Source: Maribacter sp. PR1 (GTDB taxonomy: Bacteria; Bacteroidota; Bacteroidia; Flavobacteriales; Flavobacteriaceae). From it: a stretch of DNA of 64,000 bases. Shown piece after piece: positions 34,923 through 43,673 of the stretch (within the stretch, counting starts at the first letter, position 1; the number at the start of each line of letters is the position of its first letter). The notes below the pieces were generated by a model, which saw only the letters and a list, made by a program, of their open reading frames with translations, was not told the origin of the DNA and searched no databases. The stretch is from positions 124,001 to 188,000 of the forward strand of contig NZ_JAQPCG010000004.1 in NCBI RefSeq assembly GCF_028464145.1, read 5' to 3'. A program made the translations under genes and the position numbers.

Positions 34923-36191
34923 ATGATAGAAGTCTTTAATAATATTAACCCATTTATCCTCGGATTGCTAATCAGTCTGGGCATTGGCCTTATTCTGGGG
35001 CTGGAACGTGAATACGATAAATTGAAGGATGAACGAGGTTTTGCAGGTATAAGAACCTTCCCTATTGTGGCAATCATTGGTTTTATATTAGGCAACCTTA
35101 CCACAGCTTACACACCTTGGTTGGTCATTATTATTTCGGCAGCATTTCTTTTGTTTTTATCCTTGAGCCATCTTTCTATCGTACAAAAACACATAATGAC
35201 GGGTATAACCACTAATATGGCATTGTTCGCTACGCTGATTTTGGGCGTGATGGTTGCCAATCATTTGCACAAGGAAGCAGTTGCCACTGCAGTTATAGTG
35301 GTTACCCTGTTATCATTGAAAACTACCTTTAATACCTTCATTAAAAATATTACTTCAGAAGAGCTTTTTGCTTTTATTAAGTTTTCAATTATTACGCTTC
35401 TTATATTACCTTTCTTACCAAATCAAGACTATGGTCCAGAAGGATTGCTCAACCCTTTTGAGATTGGAGCAATCATAGTGATTGTCTCTTTTCTGAATTT
35501 CATCGGCTACTTTCTTGTAAAATATGTCGGTTCTAAACGAGGTATTTTGCTCACGGCAATTTTAGGAGGATTGATTTCAAGTACAGCCGTAGCTTGGATA
35601 TATGCTTCAAGAAGTAAGGAATCGCCAGAACTTTCAAAAGAATATGCTGCGGGTATCATTATAGCTTCCGCCATAATGTTTCCCAGACTTGCAATTCTGG
35701 CCTATATTTTCAATAGTGCCATACTTTCCTATTTATTAATTCCATTTACTATTCTTACCCTTATTTGCTTGATTAGCGCACTCGTATTCATTAAAAAGAA
35801 TACAGATGTGCCAAAGACAGCTATCAAGCTTGGTAATCCACTCAATATTTGGAACGCACTCGGGTTTGGGGGTATTTATGTGGCTATCCTTTTTGCCGTT
35901 TTTTATGGAAATCAATTTTTTGGCGAAAGCGGTTTATACTATTCAGCCCTCATTGCTGGATTGGCGGATACGGACGCCATTACCATTAGTATGGCAAAAT
36001 TTGGGTCGTTGGAAGAAAAACTAACGCTGGCCACCAATGTTATTATAACAGCAACGATAAGCAATATGGTTGTAAAGTTGGGGATAGCCTATTTCAAAGG
36101 TTCTAAAAAGACAGGTAAACTTGTAATGCTAATTTTTGGAACTGTTGTCATTGTAGGGATAGCCTACATAATAATACAATCAGTAATTTAA
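34923..36191 (+). CDS. MgtC/SapB-DUF4010 membrane protein
   Basis: A 422-residue protein with about a dozen hydrophobic segments. The N-terminal ILGLLISLGIGLILGLEREY and RGFAGIRTFPIVAIIGFI are MgtC/SapB-like, and the C-terminal half (AAGIIIASAIMFPRLAILAYIFN onward, SALIAGLADTDAITISMAKF) is the DUF4010 module. MgtC proteins aid survival under low Mg2+ or acid by acting on ATP synthase or ion balance; the role of the fused form is unknown. Base use looks more AT-rich than in the flanking PFK and LDH genes. Confidence 0.85.
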   Translation: MIEVFNNINPFILGLLISLGIGLILGLEREYDKLKDERGFAGIRTFPIVAIIGFILGNLTTAYTPWLVIIISAAFLLFLSLSHLSIVQKHIMTGITTNMALFATLILGVMVANHLHKEAVATAVIVVTLLSLKTTFNTFIKNITSEELFAFIKFSIITLLILPFLPNQDYGPEGLLNPFEIGAIIVIVSFLNFIGYFLVKYVGSKRGILLTAILGGLISSTAVAWIYASRSKESPELSKEYAAGIIIASAIMFPRLAILAYIFNSAILSYLLIPFTILTLICLISALVFIKKNTDVPKTAIKLGNPLNIWNALGFGGIYVAILFAVFYGNQFFGESGLYYSALIAGLADTDAITISMAKFGSLEEKLTLATNVIITATISNMVVKLGIAYFKGSKKTGKLVMLIFGTVVIVGIAYIIIQSVI

Positions 36192-36201
36192 AAATGAAAT
36201 A

Positions 36202-37191
36202 ATGAAAACAACGGTATTTAGTGCACATAAATTTGAAGAAGCCCATTTAGTATCCGCAAACAATGGCAAGCATGAATTAAAACTACTTGAGCTGCGATTA
36301 ACTGAAAACACGGCATCCTTGGCAGAGGGGGCCGAGGCTATCAGTCTGTTTACAAGTGATGATGCCTCGGAGAAAGTACTTGAAAAGTTAAGTGCCCTGG
36401 GGGTAAAATACATCGCGCTTCGTACGGCAGGTTACAATAACGTAGCCAGGGAAAAAGCGAAAGAATTGGGCATCAAAGTTTCCCGAGTTCCAGCCTACTC
36501 CCCCTATGCCATAGCCGAACATACAGTTGCCCTGATATTGGCCTTGAACAGAAAACTGATTAGGGCGCACAATAGGGTACGGGACATGAATTTCTCCTTA
36601 AATGGTCTCACTGGTTTTGATCTAAACGGAAAGACGGTTGGCATCATCGGTACCGGTAAAATCGGAGCAATCCTTGTTAAAATCCTTCACGGGTTTGGAT
36701 GTAAGATACTGGCCCATGACACTTCTGAGGATGTAGGTCTTATAGAAAAGTACGGCGTTCGCTATACCGATTGCGAAACGCTATGTGCCGAATCGGATAT
36801 CATTAGCCTACATGTTCCCTTGACTTCTGGAACTAAGCATTTAATTGACACGAATCAAATTGGAATGATGAAAAAAGGGGTCATGCTGATCAACACAAGC
36901 AGAGGGGGCTTGGTGGATACCAAGGCGGTCATCGAAGGTCTAAAAACAGGTAAAATCGGTTATTTCGGGATGGACGTGTATGAAGAAGAGGAAGGGCTTT
37001 TCTTTGAGGACCGTTCGGACGAAATACTACAAGACGATGTCATTGCGCGTTTGATGACCTTCAACAATGTTTTGATAACCAGCCATCAGGCTTTTCTGAC
37101 CGATACGGCGTTGACAAATATTGCCGAGACCACAATATACAATTTGGATTGTTTTGAGAAAGGAAAAAATTCTGAAAATGAAGTCTCTTAA
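36202..37191 (+). CDS. ldhA: D-lactate dehydrogenase / 2-hydroxyacid dehydrogenase
   Basis: A 329-residue protein of the D-isomer 2-hydroxyacid dehydrogenase family: ALRTAGYNNVAREKAKELGI, the NAD loop VGIIGTGKIGAILVKIL, INTSRGGLVDT (catalytic Arg), MDVYEEEEGLFFEDRSDEI and LITSHQAFLTDTAL (His). The FFEDRS and SHQAFLT details are typical of fermentative LdhA. It reduces pyruvate to D-lactate and regenerates NAD+. That fits a fermentative block with PFK, aldolase and GAPDH. Confidence 0.9.
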   Translation: MKTTVFSAHKFEEAHLVSANNGKHELKLLELRLTENTASLAEGAEAISLFTSDDASEKVLEKLSALGVKYIALRTAGYNNVAREKAKELGIKVSRVPAYSPYAIAEHTVALILALNRKLIRAHNRVRDMNFSLNGLTGFDLNGKTVGIIGTGKIGAILVKILHGFGCKILAHDTSEDVGLIEKYGVRYTDCETLCAESDIISLHVPLTSGTKHLIDTNQIGMMKKGVMLINTSRGGLVDTKAVIEGLKTGKIGYFGMDVYEEEEGLFFEDRSDEILQDDVIARLMTFNNVLITSHQAFLTDTALTNIAETTIYNLDCFEKGKNSENEVS

Positions 37192-37237
37192 TTGAGAAAA
37201 ACAAAATATGAATACAATAATTATATAAACTTAAGAT

Positions 37238-38011
37238 ATGGATCGAGTAAAAAATAAGGTGGCTATTGTCACAGGAGGTGCCTCCGGCCTAGGAAAATCA
37301 AGTGCTATTTTGTTGGCGCGGGAAGGAGCAAAAATAGTTGTAACCGATATCGATGAAGAAAATGGAAATCAGGTAGTTCAACAAATAAAGTATAATGGCG
37401 GTGAGGCCATATACATTGAACAAGATGTATCCAAAGAAAATCAATGGGAAATGGTCATCGAAACTACGCTCAAAAAATTTGGAAAGCTACATGTTGTAGC
37501 TAATGCCGCAGGTATAGGACTCGGTGGAACGGTAGAAGAAGTTAGTCTTGAAGATTGGAAAAATCTTTTGGATATAAACCTCAACGGCACCTTCTTAGGT
37601 ACCCAATATGGCATCAAGGGGATGAAAGAGACCGGAGAGGGCGGCTCAATCATTAATTTCTCGTCTATCGAAGGACTTATTGGTGATCCCAATCTACCGG
37701 CATACAACGCGAGTAAAGGCGGTGTTACCATATTTACCAAATCTGCAGCGCTCCATTGCGCAAAACAAGGTTACAAGATTCGGGTCAATTCTATTCATCC
37801 AGCTTATATCTGGACACCGATGGTAGAAAATTTTCTGAAATCCCAAGGTGATGTGGAAGAAGGCAAAAAACAATTGGAAAGTTTACACCCCGTCGGACAT
37901 TTGGGAGAACCCGATGACATAGGTTATGGCGTAGTGTATCTGGCCTCTGACGAATCTAAATTCATGACCGGCTCCGAATTGGTTATCGATGGAGGTTATA
38001 CCGCACAATAA
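37238..38011 (+). CDS. Short-chain dehydrogenase/reductase
   Basis: A 257-residue classical SDR: VTGGASGLGKSSAILLA (T-G-x3-G-x-G), VVANAAGIGLGG, NFSSIEGLIG (Ser) and the Y-x3-K pair in PAYNASKGGVTIF. The C-terminal GSELVIDGGYTAQ is typical. The Asp after the second strand (VVTDIDEEN) favours NAD over NADP. Substrates of related enzymes include sugars, hydroxy acids and alcohols; none is fixed here. It ends directly before the tandem USP gene. Confidence 0.92.
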   Translation: MDRVKNKVAIVTGGASGLGKSSAILLAREGAKIVVTDIDEENGNQVVQQIKYNGGEAIYIEQDVSKENQWEMVIETTLKKFGKLHVVANAAGIGLGGTVEEVSLEDWKNLLDINLNGTFLGTQYGIKGMKETGEGGSIINFSSIEGLIGDPNLPAYNASKGGVTIFTKSAALHCAKQGYKIRVNSIHPAYIWTPMVENFLKSQGDVEEGKKQLESLHPVGHLGEPDDIGYGVVYLASDESKFMTGSELVIDGGYTAQ

Positions 38012-38035
38012 ATGTTACACCAAAAATTAGAAAGA

Positions 38036-38866
38036 ATGAGAAATATACTAGTACCAACAGATTTTTCCGAAAACTGCAATAAAGCTGCCAATGTCGGAAT
38101 AGCGATGGCCAAACTTTTTGATGCCGAAATCCATTTTTTCCATTTGATTCAGACCCCTGTGGATTGGGTAAAGCTGGACAAGCAAAAGGAAAAACGGTAT
38201 CCTGAAACCTTGAAAAAAATCGGTAGTGCAAAATCCGCTTTACGCGAGCTGGAAAGGAAGGCCGAAAAGGAACATCTGAAATGTCAAACCTTCCTTCAAT
38301 ACCAAGTAGACACCAGGAATATTTTAAAACATTCAGGGCATTTTCATCATGATTTTATCATCACGGGGAGCAGTGGTACAAAAGGTACTGTTAGGGAATT
38401 GTTCGGTAGTAACGTTGAGCAAATAGTGCGAAAATCGAATGTTCCGGTAATCGTGGTCAAGGAGGACGAGGTTCACTTGCCGTTTAAGAATATTGTGTTC
38501 GTTTCGGATTTTGAAGAGGACGTAAGTGAAGCCTTTAAGCATGTAATCTCCATCGCTGACAAATGTAATGCACATATCCGTCTATTACGAGTCAACACAA
38601 AAACGGATACCAATAGTATTGAAGCGGGACTAAATCCCATCAAAACATTTGTTGAAAAGTTCCCAGACCTTAAAAATTATTCCATGTTCGTCAATAACGA
38701 ACCTTCGGTAGAAACTGGTATCAATACTTTCTTAAACTATGAACCGGCAGACTTAATTGCCATGTGTACCCACGGTAGTACCGGTTTTTTGAGCTTGTTC
38801 TCAAAAAGTATCGCCGAGGGTGTGGCCAATCATTCCACACTTCCGGTAATGACGATTAAAATTTAA
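38036..38866 (+). CDS. Tandem-domain universal stress protein
   Basis: About 276 residues with two USP modules. The first begins MRNILVPTDFSENCNKAANV and has FIITGSSGTKGTVRELFGSN; the second begins KNIVFVSDFEEDVSEAFKHV and ends MCTHGSTGFLSLFSKSIAEG, then LPVMTIKI. I chose the internal ATG at 38036, where USP homology begins; an ATG at 38012 would add eight residues. Double USPs of this type are common in Bacteroidota stress loci. The SDR stop lies 25 bp upstream. Confidence 0.9.
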   Translation: MRNILVPTDFSENCNKAANVGIAMAKLFDAEIHFFHLIQTPVDWVKLDKQKEKRYPETLKKIGSAKSALRELERKAEKEHLKCQTFLQYQVDTRNILKHSGHFHHDFIITGSSGTKGTVRELFGSNVEQIVRKSNVPVIVVKEDEVHLPFKNIVFVSDFEEDVSEAFKHVISIADKCNAHIRLLRVNTKTDTNSIEAGLNPIKTFVEKFPDLKNYSMFVNNEPSVETGINTFLNYEPADLIAMCTHGSTGFLSLFSKSIAEGVANHSTLPVMTIKI

Positions 38867-38881
38867 ATAAAGCATATTACA

Positions 38882-39436
38882 ATGTCGGGAAGCTTAAATC
38901 AAATAGGAGAAAAACCCTTTTACAAATTATTGTTGGGAAGAACGATTTTACCCCTTGTTAGCATTTTGGGTATTGGCATCTTGTATGTTGCTTTAATGTC
39001 AATGGTCGACCATAAATCGTTGCCATTCCACATTATCATTGTTACAGCAGCATTGGGCAAGACCATCGTGATTACGATGACCACTTTAAAACGGTTATCA
39101 AAACTGATAAAAATCTGTCATTCGTTGGAGCGGTTGCTATGGGTTTTTGGTTTGATAATCATTATAAGCATTTTTTCTTTTGCAACTGATTATGCCTGCC
39201 TTTTCCAATTTAGCCATTCTACATTTGAAGGTATACCCGATTATTCAAATTCGTACTTGTACAATTTGTACCACTTTTTCTACTTCAGCGTGATAACTTT
39301 TTCAACGGTGGGCTACGGCGATATAATTCCAACGTCCGATGTAGCTCGGTTCGTTGTTATGCTCGAAATATTCTTAAGTTTTTTCTTGATCGTCTTCGCT
39401 TTGGCCAATATTAAAAAAATACACATAAATGGATAA
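38882..39436 (+). CDS. Two-pore-helix-type K+ channel family protein
   Basis: A 184-residue membrane protein with four hydrophobic segments. The pore loop FSVITFSTVGYGDIIPTSD has the K+ selectivity filter T-V-G-Y-G-D at about residues 142-147. There is no cytoplasmic RCK domain. The last eight bases overlap the start of the ATP-cone/nuclease gene, so the two are probably co-translated. It may set membrane potential or K+ level under stress, in line with NhaA and MgtC upstream. Confidence 0.9.
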   Translation: MSGSLNQIGEKPFYKLLLGRTILPLVSILGIGILYVALMSMVDHKSLPFHIIIVTAALGKTIVITMTTLKRLSKLIKICHSLERLLWVFGLIIIISIFSFATDYACLFQFSHSTFEGIPDYSNSYLYNLYHFFYFSVITFSTVGYGDIIPTSDVARFVVMLEIFLSFFLIVFALANIKKIHING

Positions 39437-40268
39437 GATAAATATCATAAAGGCAAGTGGCGAGAAAGCACCTTTTGAAATAGAAAAAGTGATACGTTCA
39501 TTAGAACGGGCGGGTGCCGATAAATTGTTGATCAAAAAGATAGTTCAAGATATTGATAAGGAAGTTCGCGATGGAATGACTACAAAAAAGATATATCAAA
39601 TGGCCTTTAACATATTAAAGAGAAAATCTAGGGTAAGTGCCTCAAAGTATAAGCTGAAAAAAGCCCTGATGGAGTTAGGCCCATCAGGATACCCCTTTGA
39701 AAGGTTCGTTGGTAAGGTATTCGGCCATGAAGGTTATGAAACCAAAGTAGGGATTATTGTTCAAGGCCACTGCGTACAACACGAAATTGATGTAATCGCG
39801 AAAAAAGATAATAAACACTTTATGATTGAATGTAAATATCATAGCGATCAAGGCCGATTTTGCAATGTAAAGATTCCGCTATACATCCAATCACGATTTC
39901 TGGATGTACAAAAGCAATGGGAAAAACAACAAGGCCATAAAACCAAATTTCATCAAGGTGGTGTTTGTACCAATACCCGTTTCACGAGCGATGCCCTACA
40001 ATATGGGAACTGTGTCGGATTGATGCTTGTAAGTTGGGATCATCCTAAAGGTCACAGTTTGAAGGAACGAGTAGACAGACTCGGCCTACATCCTTTAACC
40101 TCTTTGACCACATTGACCAAAGCTGAAAAATCCAAACTATTGGATGCAGGCATTGTGCTCTGCAAGGAAATTATCGAAAACCCATCGCTATTGGAGCAAA
40201 TAGATATCCCCAAACAAAGACAAAAAAACATTCTCGAAGATTCAAGGGAATTATGTACAGCACATTAA
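39429..40268 (+). CDS. ATP-cone domain fused to a PD-(D/E)xK nuclease-like domain
   Basis: A 279-residue protein. Residues 3-85 are an ATP-cone (IIKASGEKAPFEIEKVIRSL, SRVSASKYKLKKAL), the nucleotide-sensing module best known from ribonucleotide reductase and NrdR. Residues about 88-235 look like an Mrr-type nuclease: YPFERFVGKVF, EIDVIAKK (Asp121) and MIECKYH (Glu134-x-Lys136), that is D...E-x-K. I infer a nuclease whose activity or oligomer state is tuned by ATP/dATP. Three cysteines in GGVCTNT, YGNCVG and IVLCKE are not obviously metal-binding. It is coupled to the K+ channel gene. Confidence 0.8.
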   Translation: MDKINIIKASGEKAPFEIEKVIRSLERAGADKLLIKKIVQDIDKEVRDGMTTKKIYQMAFNILKRKSRVSASKYKLKKALMELGPSGYPFERFVGKVFGHEGYETKVGIIVQGHCVQHEIDVIAKKDNKHFMIECKYHSDQGRFCNVKIPLYIQSRFLDVQKQWEKQQGHKTKFHQGGVCTNTRFTSDALQYGNCVGLMLVSWDHPKGHSLKERVDRLGLHPLTSLTTLTKAEKSKLLDAGIVLCKEIIENPSLLEQIDIPKQRQKNILEDSRELCTAH

Positions 40269-40306
40269 AATAATTAAACATTTAGTAATCCTAAAAAATA
40301 ATACAG

Positions 40307-40561
40307 ATGAAAACAAAAGAATTGCAAAAACAGAAGAGTACCGAGTTAGAGCCATTTTACCAAGCAATGGAAGACGATCCAATGTTGCTGGAAGAAGCCT
40401 TTGAAATACTATTGGAAATGGTCAATTCAGAACCTAAATCTGCTAAGAAACTAGCCCTTTTGATTAAAGAGGACTTTCACGATTTGTATAAGGAAATAGA
40501 AGCATTGTGCAAACCGGACCAAGACAAAGGAAACACACCTTCCTGCTGTGGGGGACTCTAG
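40307..40561 (+). CDS. Small acidic protein with C-terminal CCGG motif, function unknown
   Basis: An 84-residue soluble, mostly helical, acidic protein (YQAMEDDPMLLEEAFEILL) that ends in TPSCCGGL. Paired cysteines near the end could bind metal, take a modification or act as a redox site. No recognised domain or signal. It closes the run with the ATP-cone nuclease gene. A gap of about 200 bp follows (40562-40759) in which I see no gene, hairpin or promoter of note. Confidence 0.6.
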   Translation: MKTKELQKQKSTELEPFYQAMEDDPMLLEEAFEILLEMVNSEPKSAKKLALLIKEDFHDLYKEIEALCKPDQDKGNTPSCCGGL

Positions 40562-40759
40562 CAACGGACAAATAAAAGACCTCAACAAATGGTAGTATCC
40601 ATTGAACAGGTCTATACCCCTGCCAAGGCGCGGGTTAGTGAATGTAGTGATAAGTGAAATTAGTATTAATAAAATGTGATGTTGAGTTTGGAGACAAGCG
40701 GTAAAACGATTTTAGGAGATTTACAAGAGTTCGGCAACCAGCATTAACGAATAAAAGTA

Positions 40760-42136
40760 ATGGAAACAGATACGATAAAAATCCATTTTTTAGGTGCGGC
40801 GGGAACCGTTACCGGCTCCAAATATCTTCTGGATACAGGGGACAGAAAAATACTTGTGGATTGTGGTCTATTTCAGGGGCTCAAAGAACTACGCCTGAAA
40901 AACTGGGAATATCCACCTGTCAACATCAACGAAATTGATGCGGTATTGCTTACCCATGGTCATTTGGACCATACCGGCTATCTGCCAAGGTTGGTAAAGC
41001 AAGGTTTTAGGGGACCCATTTATGGCACCTACCCCACTCTGGACATCGCCAAGATTATATTGAACGATAGTGCCAAAATACAGGAACAAGAGGCCGAACG
41101 TGCCAATAAGGAAGGGTATTCAAAGCACAGTCCCGCAGAACCGCTGTACGATTTAAAAGATGTTGAAAAGACCATTCCGTATTTCAAGGGAATACCGCCC
41201 AACCAGTGGCTTCCCCTGTTAAAGAACGTAAAGGCAAGATTTCAGTATAACGGACATATTCTTGGGGCAACCTATATTGAATTGGATGTGCAGGATAAAC
41301 GATTTGTCTTTTCAGGGGATATTGGTAGAACGAATGATTTGCTCTTATATCCACCCGTAAAACCAGAACGGGCCGATGTTTTGTTTATGGAATCTACCTA
41401 TGGCGGCAGGTTCCATCCCGAAGAGAAAGAGGCCATCCCTCTTATAGAAAAATTGGTCAACGACACCCTATCTAGGGGCGGTAGTCTTTTCATCCCAAGT
41501 TTTTCGGTTGAACGGGCCCAATTGATGATGTTGATATTCTCGAGGTTGCTGGAGCAAAACAAAATCCCGAAAGTTCCCATGATTATGGATAGTCCAATGG
41601 GTGCCAACGTATTGGAACTGTTTCATAGAACTCGGGATTGGCACAGATTGGAAGCCCACGAATGTGACGAAATGTGCTCACACTTTACAGTTGTTAGCAG
41701 TTATCGTGAAACAATGGAATTAAGAACAGACAACAAACCAAAAATCGTGATTGCAGGAAGCGGAATGCTCACAGGCGGCAGAATGTTGAACTATCTGGAA
41801 ACGCAGGCACAAAATCCTGATAACACTTTACTCTTTGTTGGATATCAAGCAGACGGGACCCGTGGAAGAAAATTATTGGAAGGAGAAAAGGTACTAAAGG
41901 TCTACGGAAAGACCGTGCCCTTCAAAATGCAAGTAACAGAGATAGAAGGACTTTCGGCCCATGCAGATCATGCCGAACTGCTGGATTGGTTGAGCGATAT
42001 AGAAGAAAGACCGGAACGGATATTCATAATCCACGGAGAAAAGGAAGGAGCGGAAGCCTTAAAAAAGGGAATTAAGGAAACCTATGGTTGGGAGAGTGAA
42101 ATTCCCCAACTCTATGGTATCGAAGAGATAAGATAG
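40760..42136 (+). CDS. Beta-CASP metallo-beta-lactamase-fold RNase
   Basis: A 458-residue protein with the MBL metal motif LLTHGHLDHTGYLPRL, then HILGATYIEL and FSGDIGRTND. The beta-CASP insert and C-terminal RNA-specificity part are shown by MDSPMGANVLELFHRT, IAGSGMLTGGRMLNYL and IEGLSAHADHAELLDWL. This layout is that of bacterial/archaeal CPSF73-like exo/endo-RNases that use two zinc ions. It starts the nucleotide/RNA block. It would cut RNA, giving substrates for the nucleotide phosphorylase two genes on (inference). Confidence 0.92.
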   Translation: METDTIKIHFLGAAGTVTGSKYLLDTGDRKILVDCGLFQGLKELRLKNWEYPPVNINEIDAVLLTHGHLDHTGYLPRLVKQGFRGPIYGTYPTLDIAKIILNDSAKIQEQEAERANKEGYSKHSPAEPLYDLKDVEKTIPYFKGIPPNQWLPLLKNVKARFQYNGHILGATYIELDVQDKRFVFSGDIGRTNDLLLYPPVKPERADVLFMESTYGGRFHPEEKEAIPLIEKLVNDTLSRGGSLFIPSFSVERAQLMMLIFSRLLEQNKIPKVPMIMDSPMGANVLELFHRTRDWHRLEAHECDEMCSHFTVVSSYRETMELRTDNKPKIVIAGSGMLTGGRMLNYLETQAQNPDNTLLFVGYQADGTRGRKLLEGEKVLKVYGKTVPFKMQVTEIEGLSAHADHAELLDWLSDIEERPERIFIIHGEKEGAEALKKGIKETYGWESEIPQLYGIEEIR

Positions 42137-42167
42137 GTAATGAAAATAGACAAAAATTAACACGGAA

Positions 42168-43670
42168 ATGGAAGAAAAATCGAACATCCTTAAATACAAA
42201 TCGCTAGGCATTTATACGCAAAATGAAAACGTCGTGTACATGCGGCAAGATTGTCATGTCTGCATTTCAGAAGGTTTCGAAGCATTGACCCGAATACGGG
42301 TATCTAACATGAGTACCTCGGTAATTGCAAGCCTCCACATTATTACTTCGGATGTACTTAGGCAGGGCGAAATAGGGTTGTCACAAATAGCAGCAAAAAA
42401 ACTCAAAGTATCGGAGGGCGAAACGCTATACGTATCCCATTTGGAACCCATAGAATCATTGAGTTCTGTAAGAGCGAAAATTTATAATCAACGACTCGAT
42501 TACAAAGCCTACAAAGACATCATTACGGATATCATCGAAGGGGATTATTCAAACATCCACCTATCGGCATTTATTACGGCCTGTGCTGGCGACCGAATGG
42601 ATTTAGATGAAATCTCGGACCTTACCAAGGCGATGATAACCTCGGGAAAACAATTGGATTGGAACAAGGAAATAGTGGTGGACAAACACTGCATCGGAGG
42701 CCTACCGGGGAATAGAACAACGCCTATAGTTGTCGCAATTGCTGCCGCATACGGGCTGACAATGCCCAAAACTTCATCACGGGCCATTACTTCGCCAGCG
42801 GGTACGGCCGATACCATGGAAGTACTAACGAATGTTACCCTCTCTGGCGAAGAAATCAAACGTGTCGTGGAACAGGAAGGTGGATGTTTGGTGTGGGGCG
42901 GTACGGCACAATTAAGTCCAGCGGACGATATTCTCATCAAGGTGGAAAAAGCCTTGGATATTGACAGTGAAGGCCAGCTAATCGCCTCTGTATTGTCCAA
43001 AAAAGCAGCCGCAGGTTCTACCCATGTGGTCATCGACATTCCTGTTGGAGAAACGGCCAAGGTGCGCAGCGAAGAGGCCGCGCAAAAACTCAAGGAACAT
43101 ATGGAAGCCGTGGGCGATGCTGTGGGGCTTAAAATAAAGGTGGTCATTACCGATGGCAGCCAGCCCGTGGGAAGGGGTATCGGTCCCAATTTAGAAGCGG
43201 TTGATGTTCTAAGTGTTTTGCAGAATAAAGAGGATGCGCCACAAGACCTTAAAGAACGGGCAATATTGTTGGCGGGGCATCTCTTGGAGCTATCCGAAAA
43301 AGTGAAGCCCGAAAAAGGTCTTGAAATAGCGAAAGAACTGCTGGAAAGTGGAAAGGCCTACCAAAAATTCGAGGCCATATGCACGGCCCAAGGAAGATTT
43401 TCCAAAACCTATGTTGCCCCTTATCAATTTGAGATGCATGCACCTAAACGTGGGACGGTCAAAAAAATAAACAATCGAAAGATTGCAAAACTCGCAAAAC
43501 TGTCAGGAGCGCCACAATCCAAATCGGCAGGCATTTCGATGAACGTCCGGTTGGGCGATGAGTTAGAAAAAGGAGAGTTGGTGTATATACTCCACGCGGA
43601 AACAAATGGGGAACTGAACTATGCCTTGGAATATTATGAGAATCATGATGATATTATCGAAATCGAATAA
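42168..43670 (+). CDS. AMP phosphorylase-like / thymidine phosphorylase-family enzyme
   Basis: A 500-residue protein. The signature VDKHCIGGLPGNRTTPIVVA with KTSSRAITSPAGTADTMEVL follows the archaeal AMP phosphorylase (DeoA2) pattern rather than classical DeoA, which reads K-H-S-T-G-G-V-G-D-K. The length (about 500 against about 440 for DeoA) and the N-terminal extra domain agree. Archaeal relatives convert NMP + phosphate to base + ribose 1,5-bisphosphate. Bacterial members are usually annotated 'putative thymidine phosphorylase', so nucleoside or nucleotide substrate is open. It lies between the RNase and a PRPP synthetase. Confidence 0.88.
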   Translation: MEEKSNILKYKSLGIYTQNENVVYMRQDCHVCISEGFEALTRIRVSNMSTSVIASLHIITSDVLRQGEIGLSQIAAKKLKVSEGETLYVSHLEPIESLSSVRAKIYNQRLDYKAYKDIITDIIEGDYSNIHLSAFITACAGDRMDLDEISDLTKAMITSGKQLDWNKEIVVDKHCIGGLPGNRTTPIVVAIAAAYGLTMPKTSSRAITSPAGTADTMEVLTNVTLSGEEIKRVVEQEGGCLVWGGTAQLSPADDILIKVEKALDIDSEGQLIASVLSKKAAAGSTHVVIDIPVGETAKVRSEEAAQKLKEHMEAVGDAVGLKIKVVITDGSQPVGRGIGPNLEAVDVLSVLQNKEDAPQDLKERAILLAGHLLELSEKVKPEKGLEIAKELLESGKAYQKFEAICTAQGRFSKTYVAPYQFEMHAPKRGTVKKINNRKIAKLAKLSGAPQSKSAGISMNVRLGDELEKGELVYILHAETNGELNYALEYYENHDDIIEIE

Positions 43671-43673
43671 TAT

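Noticed and set aside
40589-40657. Short frame beginning MVVSIEQVYTP in the gap before the RNase gene
   Set aside because: Only 22 codons, no ribosome site, no recognisable motif.
42545-43189. A 214-codon open minus-strand frame inside the AMP-phosphorylase-like gene
   Set aside because: Long shadow frame; the Ser/Thr/Ile-rich translation has no motif, and the + strand enzyme is fully supported.
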